Below are positions 15,952-24,118 of a DNA stretch of 35,586 nt, in pieces; the stretch's first letter is position 1; the number at the start of each line of letters is the position of its first letter. Below the pieces are notes generated by a model. The model had not been told where the DNA came from. It searched no databases and saw nothing but the letters and a program-made list of their open reading frames with translations. The stretch is from Erysipelothrix rhusiopathiae (GTDB taxonomy: Bacteria; Bacillota_I; Bacilli_A; Erysipelotrichales; Erysipelotrichaceae): positions 1 to 35,586 of the forward strand of contig CACYBS010000098.1 in assembly GCA_902772725.1 (NCBI GenBank), in the 5' to 3' direction. The position numbers were made by a program, and so were the translations under genes.

Positions 15952-17619
15952 ATGCTGGTAAAATACGGTAAAGAAAAAAGATGCATCATTGTCTTATTCT
16001 ATGATCGTGACGGAATCGTTGATACCTATTTTCTGGAATTGTTGAAACAGCTTCGTCCGGAAACCAATAATTTGATAGTGGTTTGTAACGGATGGGTGAA
16101 GCCGGAAAGTTTTTCAAAATTGGAAGAATATACCGACGAAGTCATTCTAAGAGTGAATCAAGGTTTTGATGTAGGTGCTTATCGGGAAATTCTCTTTTAT
16201 CTGGGATGGAAGACGCTTTCGACATTCGAGGAAGTTATATTGTTGAATTATACCTTTTTTGTGATGAAGGATTCTTTTCATACAATGTTTGAAACAATGG
16301 ATCAAAGAGATATCGATTTCTGGGGAATCACCAAACATCATAAGATGCCTAACGATCCATATGGCGATGTATATCCATGGGGATATATGCCGGAGCATTT
16401 GAATTCGCATTTTATTGCGATGCGCAGATCGCTTTTTAACAGTTGGGCATATCGGAACTTTATTTTTAACCTTCCCAATCCATCATCTCGTCAGGAAAGC
16501 GTAGTTAAATATGAAACTATCTTCACCAAAACATTCAGTGATTTGGGATATGTATATGATACTTATACAGATTCGGATTTTTTGGAGGGAATTCATTATT
16601 TCCCGGGCATTTATGGGATTGACCGGCTGCTTGAGAAAAAGAATTGTCCCATCATCAAAAGACGGGTGTTTTATACCGACTATTTAGAGTATATCGATAA
16701 AACTGCAGGAGAAGCTTCTGCTTATGCTTATGAATGGTTAAAGAGACATCCGGAAGCATTTGATATGAATTTAATGTGGGATAATATTTTGCGATTGGAA
16801 AATTTGGCAGATATTACACAAACCCTACATTTAAGATTTTTCCCGGATTCTATGACAACCGAGCATGAATTTTCGGATGCAGAAGCTTTAATAGTAGTCC
16901 ATGGACCGAAAATACTTTTTGATCTATTTTACGTATCATATGAGAAAAATCTACCTGCTAAATGGGAGTGGCTGTATGTAGAAGGATCTTTATCCGATGC
17001 TTTAAAGCAGGCAGCTATGTCATGCGGTAAGTATTCATATGTGTTTTTTATAAATCTATTGGATCCAAAACAATGGGAACCATACTCCAATGGGGTTTCC
17101 CTAATCTACAGAGATATGGAAAATCTTTGCGGAAGTGGTGAATTAGTCGGTAATTTGATGGAAGAATTTATTCAAAACGAAAGATTGGGTATGCTGGTGC
17201 CACCGCTTCCTAACCACGGTATTTATTATGAAAAGGTTCAGGATGGAAGAGCCGGCTATGATGAAAAACTGCAGGAAGTCTGTCAAAAACTAGGCTTGCG
17301 GGTGCAGGTTCGCAAAAGTGCTGCCCAGCCTGTGTATTCCTGGACAGGGAGTTTTTGGATCCGTTCCAAGTTGTTGATTCAAATTATGGAAACATATGAT
17401 ATTTCCGGCATTGAAGATTTTGTTGTTCATATGTTGATGCCTTTACTTTTACAGGAAATGGGTTACTTTACCGGAGTTGTGATGTCAACACAATACGCCT
17501 CTTTGGAGGCGACCAATTTAGGTTATATGATGCGGGAAGTCAATCGTGCAGTTTTTGAAAGAGTAGGCCCGGATTATTATTGGAAAGAATTAGTTAAATT
17601 AGAGGAGACAATAAAATGA
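15952..17619 (+). CDS. Second RgpF-like protein, divergent C-terminal half
   Basis: The 555-residue protein is a paralogue of the preceding gene: LFYDRDGIVDTYF, IDFWGITKHH, CPIIKRRVFYTDY, RLGMLVPPLPNHGIYY and GYFTGVVMS align in order. From about residue 303 to 400 the middle block has diverged. The NRGRDLGPFF and LKVHDKK motifs of the upstream copy are missing, and the region reads HGPKILFDLFYVSY instead. The N-terminal half thus looks functional while the second catalytic-like block may be lost. GAAAGGAGAG precedes ATG 15952, 24 bases after the previous stop. A tandem duplication followed by specialisation is the simplest reading. Confidence 0.8.
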   Translation: MLVKYGKEKRCIIVLFYDRDGIVDTYFLELLKQLRPETNNLIVVCNGWVKPESFSKLEEYTDEVILRVNQGFDVGAYREILFYLGWKTLSTFEEVILLNYTFFVMKDSFHTMFETMDQRDIDFWGITKHHKMPNDPYGDVYPWGYMPEHLNSHFIAMRRSLFNSWAYRNFIFNLPNPSSRQESVVKYETIFTKTFSDLGYVYDTYTDSDFLEGIHYFPGIYGIDRLLEKKNCPIIKRRVFYTDYLEYIDKTAGEASAYAYEWLKRHPEAFDMNLMWDNILRLENLADITQTLHLRFFPDSMTTEHEFSDAEALIVVHGPKILFDLFYVSYEKNLPAKWEWLYVEGSLSDALKQAAMSCGKYSYVFFINLLDPKQWEPYSNGVSLIYRDMENLCGSGELVGNLMEEFIQNERLGMLVPPLPNHGIYYEKVQDGRAGYDEKLQEVCQKLGLRVQVRKSAAQPVYSWTGSFWIRSKLLIQIMETYDISGIEDFVVHMLMPLLLQEMGYFTGVVMSTQYASLEATNLGYMMREVNRAVFERVGPDYYWKELVKLEETIK

Positions 17620-17849
17620 GCGAACAGAAAACGAACCAATATGAAAAATTGATCAGAGAAACTGAGGAAGCCCTTCGTCTCACTCAAATGGAAAAGGCCC
17701 GACTTTTAACAGAGAATGAAAAGCTAAAAAAAGAAAATGCATCCCTTATGGCGGAAAAGGAAAGTTGGCGCATGAAATATGAGACGCTTTATCACTCATG
17801 GGGATACCAAATGATTTTGCGAGCCAAGGGATTGTTAGGAAGAATGTAG
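17616..17849 (+). CDS. Small coiled-coil protein of the RgpF cluster
   Basis: The 77-residue protein starts at an ATGA overlap with the upstream stop, so it is translationally coupled. Residues 5-57 are rich in E, K, L and Q with heptad character (coiled coil). The end, YHSWGYQMILRAKGLLGRM, resembles the short tail seen after coiled coils in some cell-wall glycosyltransferases. It has no catalytic motif. It may help the two RgpF-like proteins assemble or attach to the membrane; this is inferred from position and shape. Confidence 0.7.
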   Translation: MSEQKTNQYEKLIRETEEALRLTQMEKARLLTENEKLKKENASLMAEKESWRMKYETLYHSWGYQMILRAKGLLGRM

Positions 17850-17894
17850 TTTTCATTTTTAGCTTTCTTTAAATAGTGTTTAATTGGAAGGATT

Positions 17895-17930
17895 AAAAGA
17901 GCGTTTTATATATAAGCGCTCTTTTGCACT
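17895..17930. terminator. Terminator of the RgpF cluster, possibly bidirectional
   Basis: A perfect 9-bp stem (AAAAGAGCG with CGCTCTTTT) has a 13-base A/T loop; the T tract forms part of the stem and further T residues follow. The A/T symmetry would also let it end minus-strand transcripts from the tetR remnant. Confidence 0.75.
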
Positions 17931-17931
17931 T

Positions 17932-18351
17932 TTATTTATCATTTCTTTGGAGGGAAGAAACGCGTCCAAAGATATCCGCCAGCTGTTCAGGATTTTCTTT
18001 AAAACCACCTCTTAACCAGGTCTGTAAGATCATCCATAAACCGCCGGCTACATAGGCATCCGCATAAATCTGCTCATTTGAAAGCGACGTGTCATATTAA
18101 TTAATTGAAGTGTTATCCAGATATAGATGGAACCGGTCCATTAACATATATAACATCCCGCTTTTCTCTAACAATAAGGCATAATCCTTATGGTTTTTCC
18201 AAAAAGTAAAAAAGTAAAGTGCCTGAGCACGGAAATCTATTAGTTTGTCAGGCGTGATTCCCCGATCATATTCTTCGATGAGAGTGTCATAGTGTTGGTC
18301 AAGGATATCCCCAAAGCTTTATAAGCTGCGGGTATCTTTTTTTGTGTTCAT
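17932..18351 (-). pseudogene. Decayed TetR-family regulator gene
   Basis: Read on the minus strand from ATG 18351, one continuous frame of 140 codons contains two internal stops, at codons 11 and 85. The first codons encode MNTKKDTRSL, a typical TetR N-terminus, then a stop. After it comes material of the ligand domain: YFFTFWKNHKDYALLLEKSG, MLYMLMDRF, and finally AYVAGGLWMILQTWLRGG and LADIFGRV. The helix-turn-helix (about 50 residues) is missing, so the gene seems to have suffered an in-frame internal deletion plus stop mutations. No frameshift is needed. The remnant fills nearly all of the gap between the RgpF cluster and the next aminotransferase gene. Confidence 0.78.
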
Positions 18352-18423
18352 ATTCTTGAATGTTGTTTTGTATCGATAAAAATGATTTGTTTGAATATGA
18401 TGTAACAATTTTACATAAATCGT

Positions 18424-18451
18424 TTGAAAATTTTTAATTTAACGGTATTAT
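18424..18451 (+). promoter_or_regulatory. Promoter of the aspartate-type aminotransferase gene
   Basis: TTGAAA (18424-18429) and TATTAT (18446-18451) with a 16-bp spacer lie just ahead of the AGGAGGT ribosome site at 18467-18473. The remaining bases 18352-18423 are A/T-rich without other visible features. Confidence 0.6.
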
Positions 18452-18479
18452 ATTTACATTGGAAACAGGAGGTAGAACG

Positions 18480-19775
18480 ATGAAACCTTATATCGAAATG
18501 ACAAATGAAGAGTTAAATAAAGAACTCGAAACTTTAAGGAAAAAATATAAAAAAATTCAGGCTCAGGGAATGAATCTAGATATGAGCCGGGGAAAACCGA
18601 GCCAGGAACAGCTTGATCTTTCAATGGGGTTGATGGATGTATTGGATTCTTCCTCTGATTTGACTTGTGATGATGGAACGGATTGCCGTAACTACGGTCA
18701 GTTAACCGGTATTGAAGAAGCTCGTCAATTACTTGGCGATATGATGGAAAACAATCCAAAAGATATTATTATTTACGGAAACTCTTCCTTAAATGTGATG
18801 TTTGATGCGATCAGCCGTGCCTGGACACATGGTATTATGGGAAATACCCCATGGGGCAAGCTTCCGGAAGTAAAATTCCTTTGCCCGGTTCCGGGATATG
18901 ACAGACACTTTGCGATGTGCGAATACTTTGGCATCGTGATGATTCCGGTACCAATGACACCAACCGGACCGGATATGGAAATGGTAGAAGGCTTAGTAAG
19001 CGCAGATGAAGGTATCAAAGGTATCTGGTGTGTACCGAAGTATTCCAACCCTCAGGGTATTACTTATTCCGATGAAACGGTACGCCGCTTGGCAAGACTA
19101 CATCCGGCAGCTAAAGACTTCCGTATTTTCTGGGATAATGCCTATGGTATTCATCACTTATATGATGACAAGCAGGATAATGTGATTGAAATCTTAGCGG
19201 AATGTAAACGTGCCGGTAATCCGGATTTAGTTTATAAATTTGCCTCTACATCTAAAATTACCTTCCCGGGAAGTGGTATTGCGGCAATGGCAGTCAGCCC
19301 AAACAATATGGAAGACTTTGTGACACATTTGAAGTATCAAACAATCAGTCATGATAAGGTAAACCAACTTCGTCACGTACGATTCTTTGGAGATATCCAC
19401 GGAATGGTAGAACATATGCGTAAGCAGGCTGATATCATCCGTCCGAAGTTTGAATTGGTAGAAGATATTTTGGATAGAGATCTTGGAGAATTACAGATTG
19501 GAACATGGACTAAACCTTTAGGTGGATATTTCATCATGTTTAATTCTTTGGAAGGATGTGCAAAGGATATCGTTGCCCGTGCTAAAAAGGCAGGCGTGAA
19601 GATTACACCGGCCGGTGCTACATGGCCATATGGATATGATCCATACGATACAGATATCCGTATTGCACCGACATATCCAAGCATCGAAGATTTAAAAGCA
19701 GCTCTGGAAATCTTTACACTTTGTGTTCGTATTTCCAGTCTAAAGAAAATTCTTTCGGAACGTAAAGAAGGCTAG
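18480..19775 (+). CDS. Aspartate aminotransferase-type PLP enzyme
   Basis: The 431-residue protein belongs to the long class I aminotransferase group often annotated as aspartate aminotransferase. It has the N-terminal NLDMSRGKPSQEQLDLS, cofactor-binding GNSSLNVM and WCVPKYSNPQGITYS, DNAYGIHHLY, and a lysine in ASTSKITFPGSGIAAM. The expected reaction is transamination between aspartate or another amino acid and 2-oxoglutarate, but specificity is not visible. ATG 18480 is chosen over a TTG seven codons upstream because AGGAGGT precedes it at the right distance. It is a single-gene unit between a promoter and a strong terminator. Confidence 0.88.
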   Translation: MKPYIEMTNEELNKELETLRKKYKKIQAQGMNLDMSRGKPSQEQLDLSMGLMDVLDSSSDLTCDDGTDCRNYGQLTGIEEARQLLGDMMENNPKDIIIYGNSSLNVMFDAISRAWTHGIMGNTPWGKLPEVKFLCPVPGYDRHFAMCEYFGIVMIPVPMTPTGPDMEMVEGLVSADEGIKGIWCVPKYSNPQGITYSDETVRRLARLHPAAKDFRIFWDNAYGIHHLYDDKQDNVIEILAECKRAGNPDLVYKFASTSKITFPGSGIAAMAVSPNNMEDFVTHLKYQTISHDKVNQLRHVRFFGDIHGMVEHMRKQADIIRPKFELVEDILDRDLGELQIGTWTKPLGGYFIMFNSLEGCAKDIVARAKKAGVKITPAGATWPYGYDPYDTDIRIAPTYPSIEDLKAALEIFTLCVRISSLKKILSERKEG

Positions 19776-19780
19776 ATTAT

Positions 19781-19814
19781 AAAGTTCGTATCTCAGCATG
19801 CGAACTTTTTTTTT
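19781..19814 (+). terminator. Terminator of the aminotransferase gene
   Basis: An 11-bp stem (AAAGTTCGTAT with ATGCGAACTTT, one G-U pair) and a 6-base loop run into nine T residues. Confidence 0.9.
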
Positions 19815-19847
19815 AGGATATAATAATACAAAAAGGAGTGGATAATT

Positions 19848-20078
19848 ATGAAATGCCCTTATTGTGGAAGCGAAAGGATTGAAACGGATATTGCCTGGGG
19901 AAAATCGTCAGAGACCGGCAATGTTGGATTAAAATATACGACAGCGGGTATTTTTACAGGGGTTGCTCAGGTTTATGCCGATCTTTGTGCGGATTGTAAG
20001 ACAATCATCCGTTTATATATCAAGGAAGACACCGATAAGGAATGGATCCATAGACCGGGATCTCTGGGTACTAAGTAA
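19848..20078 (+). CDS. Small zinc-ribbon protein
   Basis: The 76-residue protein begins MKCPYCGSE and has a second pair, CADC, at about residues 47-50, giving a CxxC...CxxC zinc ribbon. Between them lies TTAGIFTGVAQVYADL. The C-terminus is charged. AAAGGAGTGG precedes the ATG, and TATAAT at 19819-19824 may be its -10 box directly after the previous terminator. A terminator follows. It may bind nucleic acid or protein; no specific function is recognisable. Confidence 0.75.
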   Translation: MKCPYCGSERIETDIAWGKSSETGNVGLKYTTAGIFTGVAQVYADLCADCKTIIRLYIKEDTDKEWIHRPGSLGTK

Positions 20079-20090
20079 CAGGAATAATTG

Positions 20091-20119
20091 AGCTCGTAAT
20101 TCATTTTACGGGCTTTTTT
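20091..20119 (+). terminator. Terminator of the zinc-ribbon gene
   Basis: A 9-bp stem (AGCTCGTAA with TTACGGGCT, one G-U pair) with a 6-base loop runs into six T residues. Confidence 0.8.
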
Positions 20120-20157
20120 GGTATGATGAAATCAAGAAATACACGTGGAGGATTAAG

Positions 20158-22212
20158 ATGAAAAAAGAATATGAAGCCCTGTTTACACCATGGAAGATAG
20201 GGAATTGCGAAATCAAGAATAGAATCGTTTTGACATCCATGGGAGGTACCGATCTGTTTGGATGGATGGAAAAGAACCATTTTGACAAAGCCGGAGCCGA
20301 GTTTATATATAATGTCGCAAAAAATAATGTCGGATTGGTGCTGCCGGGATGTCAGCCGGTCTATAACCCGATGGGTGGGGAATGGCTGTATGAAAATAAG
20401 AAGATGTATTCCGATCTGGCAAAATGGATGCCGAAGTTCCATGAAACCGGAGCGAAGCTGTTTGTTCAATTAACAGCCGGATTTGGACGCAGCTTTACTA
20501 TCTCCGAAATGATGGAAAAATTATATTCCAATAAGGTGTTAAGAGCTGTATCCAAGCCATTTATGGATTTGGATAAAATTACCGCCACTGCATCTCCATC
20601 ACAGAACAGATGGAGTGATAAAGTTCCAAGCCGAGCTATGACCAAAGATGAAATTCATGAGTTTGTCGAAGCCTTTGCGAAAACCGCAAAGCTGCTTAAA
20701 GATGCAGGTGTAGACGGTGTAGAAATTCATGCGGTCCACGAAGGATATTTATTGGATCAATTTACCCTTAAATATGTAAACCACCGCACGGATGAATATG
20801 GTGGATCCTTTGAGAATCGTTATCGTTTTGCGGTAGAGATTGTACAGGCAATTAAGGAAGTATGTGGAAAGGATTTCCCGGTATCCCTTCGTTACAGTAT
20901 CCTTTCTAAGACCAAAGGATTCCGTCAGGGAGCACTTCCGGGAGAAGAATTTGAAGAGGTCGGACGTGACATGGAAGAAAGCGAACGCGCCGTAAAATAT
21001 CTGCAGGATGCCGGTTACGATATGCTTAATTGCGATAACGGAACTTATGATGCATGGTATTGGGCACATCCGCCGATTTATATGCCGGAAAACTGTAATT
21101 TGGATGATGTGATCCATATCCGTAATTATTGCGATATTCCGGTTGTGTGTGCGGGACGAGTTGATCCTAAAGTTGCCGCTAAGGCCATTGAGGAAGGAAA
21201 ACTCGACGGAGCCGGATTTGCCCGTCAGTTTTTGGCAGATACAGAATGGGTTACCAAGCTTATAGATGAGCGTGAAGAAGATATTCGCCCATGTATCTTA
21301 TGTCATAACGGATGTTTCAACATGTGCCATTATAAAGGGGTTCCTAACGATCAGGATTTGATGGATTCCCTGCATTTGGCAAGATGTGCAGTGAATGCCG
21401 AAACGATGCAGACAAATAAACACTATATCAAGCCAACCGATAAGCCGCAGACAGTACATATAGTCGGTGGCGGAATCGGTGGAATGGAGGCAGCCCGCGT
21501 ACTTAAATTAAGAGGTCATAAGCCGATTATCTACGAGAAAAGTGATGTATTGGGAGGAACCTTTATCCCTGCTTCTGCAGAGTCATACAAAGGCAAATTA
21601 AGGGAATTATTGGCTTGGTATCGGCGTGAAATGGAAAAGATGGGTATAGAAATCCACTACAATTATGAAGTACGATCGATTCTGGAATTTGGGGATGGCG
21701 CAGTTATTGTTGCGACCGGATCTACTCCAAGACGCATGAATTCCATCAAAGGCAATGAAAAGATGATTGAAGCCTGCGATTATTTAAGAGGAAAAGAAGT
21801 AGGTCAGATAGTGGTAGTAGTCGGCGGTGGACTAACCGGTTGCGAGATCGCCTATGAGCTGTATCTGCAGGGTAAAAAACCAATTATTGTAGAAATGTTA
21901 GATGATTTGGTGAAGCAGAAAGGTGTTTGTCTTGCGAATTCTTCTTATCTGCGTGAATACTTCGCATGGAAAAAGGTACCGGTATATCTGGAAACAAAAC
22001 TGAAAGAAATCCGTGATAATGAAATCGTATGTGAAGGAAAAGATGGAGAAATTATCATTCCATGTGATTCTGTAATCGCATCGACCGGCTATCTGCCGGC
22101 ACCATTGGCAACGCTGAAAAAGAAAAACGCATACCTGGTCGGTGATTGTGATCGTGTAGGAAACCTTCGTACAGTAATTTGGAAAGCGTATGAGACAGCG
22201 ATGAAAATTTAA
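20158..22212 (+). CDS. Old Yellow Enzyme-type NADH:flavin oxidoreductase with iron-sulfur and FAD domains
   Basis: The 684-residue protein has the layout of 2,4-dienoyl-CoA reductase-like flavoenzymes. An FMN-binding TIM barrel covers residues 1-370 (LFTPWKIGNCEIKNRIVLTS; VEIHAVHEGYLLDQF; DEYGGSFENRYRF). A cysteine cluster C379-x2-C382-x3-C386 is followed by C390 and C410. A dinucleotide-binding domain starts at VHIVGGGIGGMEAARVL, with a second GGGLTG motif at about 560. Such enzymes reduce activated C=C bonds of enoates, steroids, bile acids or pigments. The substrate cannot be read. The cluster differs from the usual spacing because the fourth ligand could be C390 or C410. GTGGAGG precedes the ATG. 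It is a single-gene unit ended by a hairpin. Confidence 0.85.
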   Translation: MKKEYEALFTPWKIGNCEIKNRIVLTSMGGTDLFGWMEKNHFDKAGAEFIYNVAKNNVGLVLPGCQPVYNPMGGEWLYENKKMYSDLAKWMPKFHETGAKLFVQLTAGFGRSFTISEMMEKLYSNKVLRAVSKPFMDLDKITATASPSQNRWSDKVPSRAMTKDEIHEFVEAFAKTAKLLKDAGVDGVEIHAVHEGYLLDQFTLKYVNHRTDEYGGSFENRYRFAVEIVQAIKEVCGKDFPVSLRYSILSKTKGFRQGALPGEEFEEVGRDMEESERAVKYLQDAGYDMLNCDNGTYDAWYWAHPPIYMPENCNLDDVIHIRNYCDIPVVCAGRVDPKVAAKAIEEGKLDGAGFARQFLADTEWVTKLIDEREEDIRPCILCHNGCFNMCHYKGVPNDQDLMDSLHLARCAVNAETMQTNKHYIKPTDKPQTVHIVGGGIGGMEAARVLKLRGHKPIIYEKSDVLGGTFIPASAESYKGKLRELLAWYRREMEKMGIEIHYNYEVRSILEFGDGAVIVATGSTPRRMNSIKGNEKMIEACDYLRGKEVGQIVVVVGGGLTGCEIAYELYLQGKKPIIVEMLDDLVKQKGVCLANSSYLREYFAWKKVPVYLETKLKEIRDNEIVCEGKDGEIIIPCDSVIASTGYLPAPLATLKKKNAYLVGDCDRVGNLRTVIWKAYETAMKI

Positions 22213-22227
22213 TGAATAAAATAAGAT

Positions 22228-22255
22228 GGCAATGCGTCCGCATTGCCGTTTTTTT
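22228..22255 (+). terminator. Terminator of the flavin oxidoreductase gene
   Basis: A perfect 8-bp stem (GGCAATGC with GCATTGCC), a 4-base loop GTCC and a run of seven T residues lie 16 bases after the stop. Confidence 0.9.
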
Positions 22256-22268
22256 CGTATTAGTAAAT

Positions 22269-23427
22269 ATGAGATGCCCTCGATGTAAAAATGAAGATAT
22301 TCGCTATTTTGCGTACGATAAAGGAATCTGGTACTGCCGAAGGTGTATTGCGTTTTCGCGAATTAATGTAGGAGATCATATCCATCCTGCTGTATTGTCA
22401 CATCGCATATGGAAAGGCAAACCGCAAATGGATTATCAGTTAACGAAACACCAGGCTTATGTTTCCCAAAAGGTTCTGTCAAATTTAAAACAGGGTAAGG
22501 ATGTATTTGTCTATGCATCCACCGGTGCCCGGCAAAACAGAAATCACATTTCAAAGTATTTGTTATTATCTGTTTTATGGAAAAAAGGTCGCCTTTGCGA
22601 TCAGCCGCAGACAGGTTGTACTCGAGATCGCAGACCGCTTAAAAAAGGCGTTTCCGGAATTAAAGGTAGTTGCGGTAGCTGAAGGATATACCGATGATAC
22701 CGATGGTGATATCATCGTCTGTACCATGCATCAATTATATCGATATCCTTATGCCTTCGATTTATTAATTTTAGATGAAGTGGATGCCTTTCCTTTTGCG
22801 GGAAACGAGGTATTGGAGAACATTGTAGATTTAGCGTCAATCGGACAGAAACTGTATTTAAGCGCAACGCCGGATGAAAAAAATATGGAAGCCATCGAAT
22901 CAGGGAAGATGGTTTTGATCGAATTATTTGAGAGACCGCACGGTCATGATTTAGTTGTTCCTAAAGTCATACCGGTATCTGTATTTATACAGGTGATGAT
23001 CATATTGATCGGATGTATTTATTGGAAAAGAAAAGGGAAACAGGTATTGGTGTTTGTGCCCCGAAAAGAAGACAGCTTATGGTTATCGTATCTTCTTGGC
23101 ATATTTGTTCGAAGTAAGCCGATTCATTCCCAATCCGATGACAAAGATGAGATTATGACTGGCTTTCGAAAACACGATTTGGATGTTCTTGTCTGTACGA
23201 CGCTTCTGGAAAGGGGAATTACGGTAGGAAGTGTCCAGGTTATCGTATATCAGGCCGACCACAGCGTATTTACCACCGCCAGTCTGATTCAGATCTTCGG
23301 ACGTATCGGAAGAACGTTTAAGGATCCTTCCGGAGTAGGTCTTGCCTTGTGTAAAAGCAGGTCTTCTGCATTAAATCAATGTGTCAGTCAGATAGAAAGG
23401 ATGAATGCACAAAAAAATGAAATTTAA
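22269..23427 (+). pseudogene. comFA: comFA, DNA-uptake helicase, frameshifted in the Walker A motif
   Basis: ComFA is the DEAD-type ATPase that helps drive single-stranded DNA into competent cells. The first frame (from ATG 22269) encodes a four-cysteine zinc finger (MRCPRC, WYCRRC) and reaches VYASTGA. The rest of the Walker A motif, GKTEI, lies in the next frame, followed by LDEVDAF, LSATPDE, CTTLLERGIT and QIFGRIGR up to the stop at 23427. Reading GGTGCCGGC instead of GGTGCCCGGC at 22524-22533 would restore TGAGKTE, so one extra C in 22528-22530 explains the break. No good ribosome site precedes ATG 22269. Either the gene is inactive or this is a sequence error. Confidence 0.85.
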
Positions 23428-24094
23428 GATTAACTCGTTATGGTATCCGAAAGAAAGAACCTGTTTGATATGTCAAAAAGACTTAAATGAATTTCATGAG
23501 ATTTCTGATTTTATGATCAATCCCTATCCGATCTGCGAAAACTGCCGGAAGATCTTTCATCCCTGTAAAACTACATATCGTATTGAAGGAATTGAATGGC
23601 ATGTTCTATATGAATATACCGAACAGCTTGAAAGGCTGCTCTTTCGCTTCAAGGAGCAAAGAGATATTGTATTAGCGCCTGTATTTTTTGAAGAGATCAC
23701 AGATCAACTTCAAAATTGTCAAAGGAAATACTGCATCTGCGGCTTATGCAGTTCGGATGCCAAAAGGATGGAGAGAGGATTTGAACCTTTAAAAGAGATG
23801 TTAGAAGCGCATCATATTGAATTCCATTCTCCCCTGTATAAGAATTCCGATTGGAAGCAGAATAATAAAATCGGAAAAGAGAGAGAAAAAATAAAGGATG
23901 TATTGTATCGTAAGAATTTATATCCTTTAGAAAATAAGCCGATCTTCCTGGTGGATGATGTATGTACAACAGGGAATACGCTGAAGCGGGCATGTAAGCT
24001 TTTAAAGCCTAAAAAGGTGCTTTTATTATGTGCCCATCCTGCATGGTTATATAAAGAAAGAAGAAGTATAGAAAAAAGGTCTTCCTTTTGGTAA
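23405..24094 (+). CDS. comFC: ComFC-like phosphoribosyltransferase-fold competence protein
   Basis: The 229-residue protein has two N-terminal CxxC pairs (CLIC, CENC), a zinc ribbon typical of ComFC, and the PRPP-binding motif FLVDDVCTTGNTL near residue 185. ComFC acts with ComFA in DNA uptake. The ATG at 23405 lies inside the end of comFA (23-base overlap) with AAAGG just upstream; a second ATG four codons later is also possible. Its frame is open, in contrast to comFA. Decay of the upstream partner may affect its translation through loss of coupling. Confidence 0.85.
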   Translation: MHKKMKFKINSLWYPKERTCLICQKDLNEFHEISDFMINPYPICENCRKIFHPCKTTYRIEGIEWHVLYEYTEQLERLLFRFKEQRDIVLAPVFFEEITDQLQNCQRKYCICGLCSSDAKRMERGFEPLKEMLEAHHIEFHSPLYKNSDWKQNNKIGKEREKIKDVLYRKNLYPLENKPIFLVDDVCTTGNTLKRACKLLKPKKVLLLCAHPAWLYKERRSIEKRSSFW

Positions 24095-24118
24095 ACTATT
24101 CACGAAAGGGGGGGCAAT

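Noticed and set aside
22212-22268. An upstream ATG (22212) as the start of comFA
   Set aside because: The first 19 codons would be encoded by the terminator hairpin of the preceding gene; the zinc-finger start MRCPRC at 22269 fits ComFA better.
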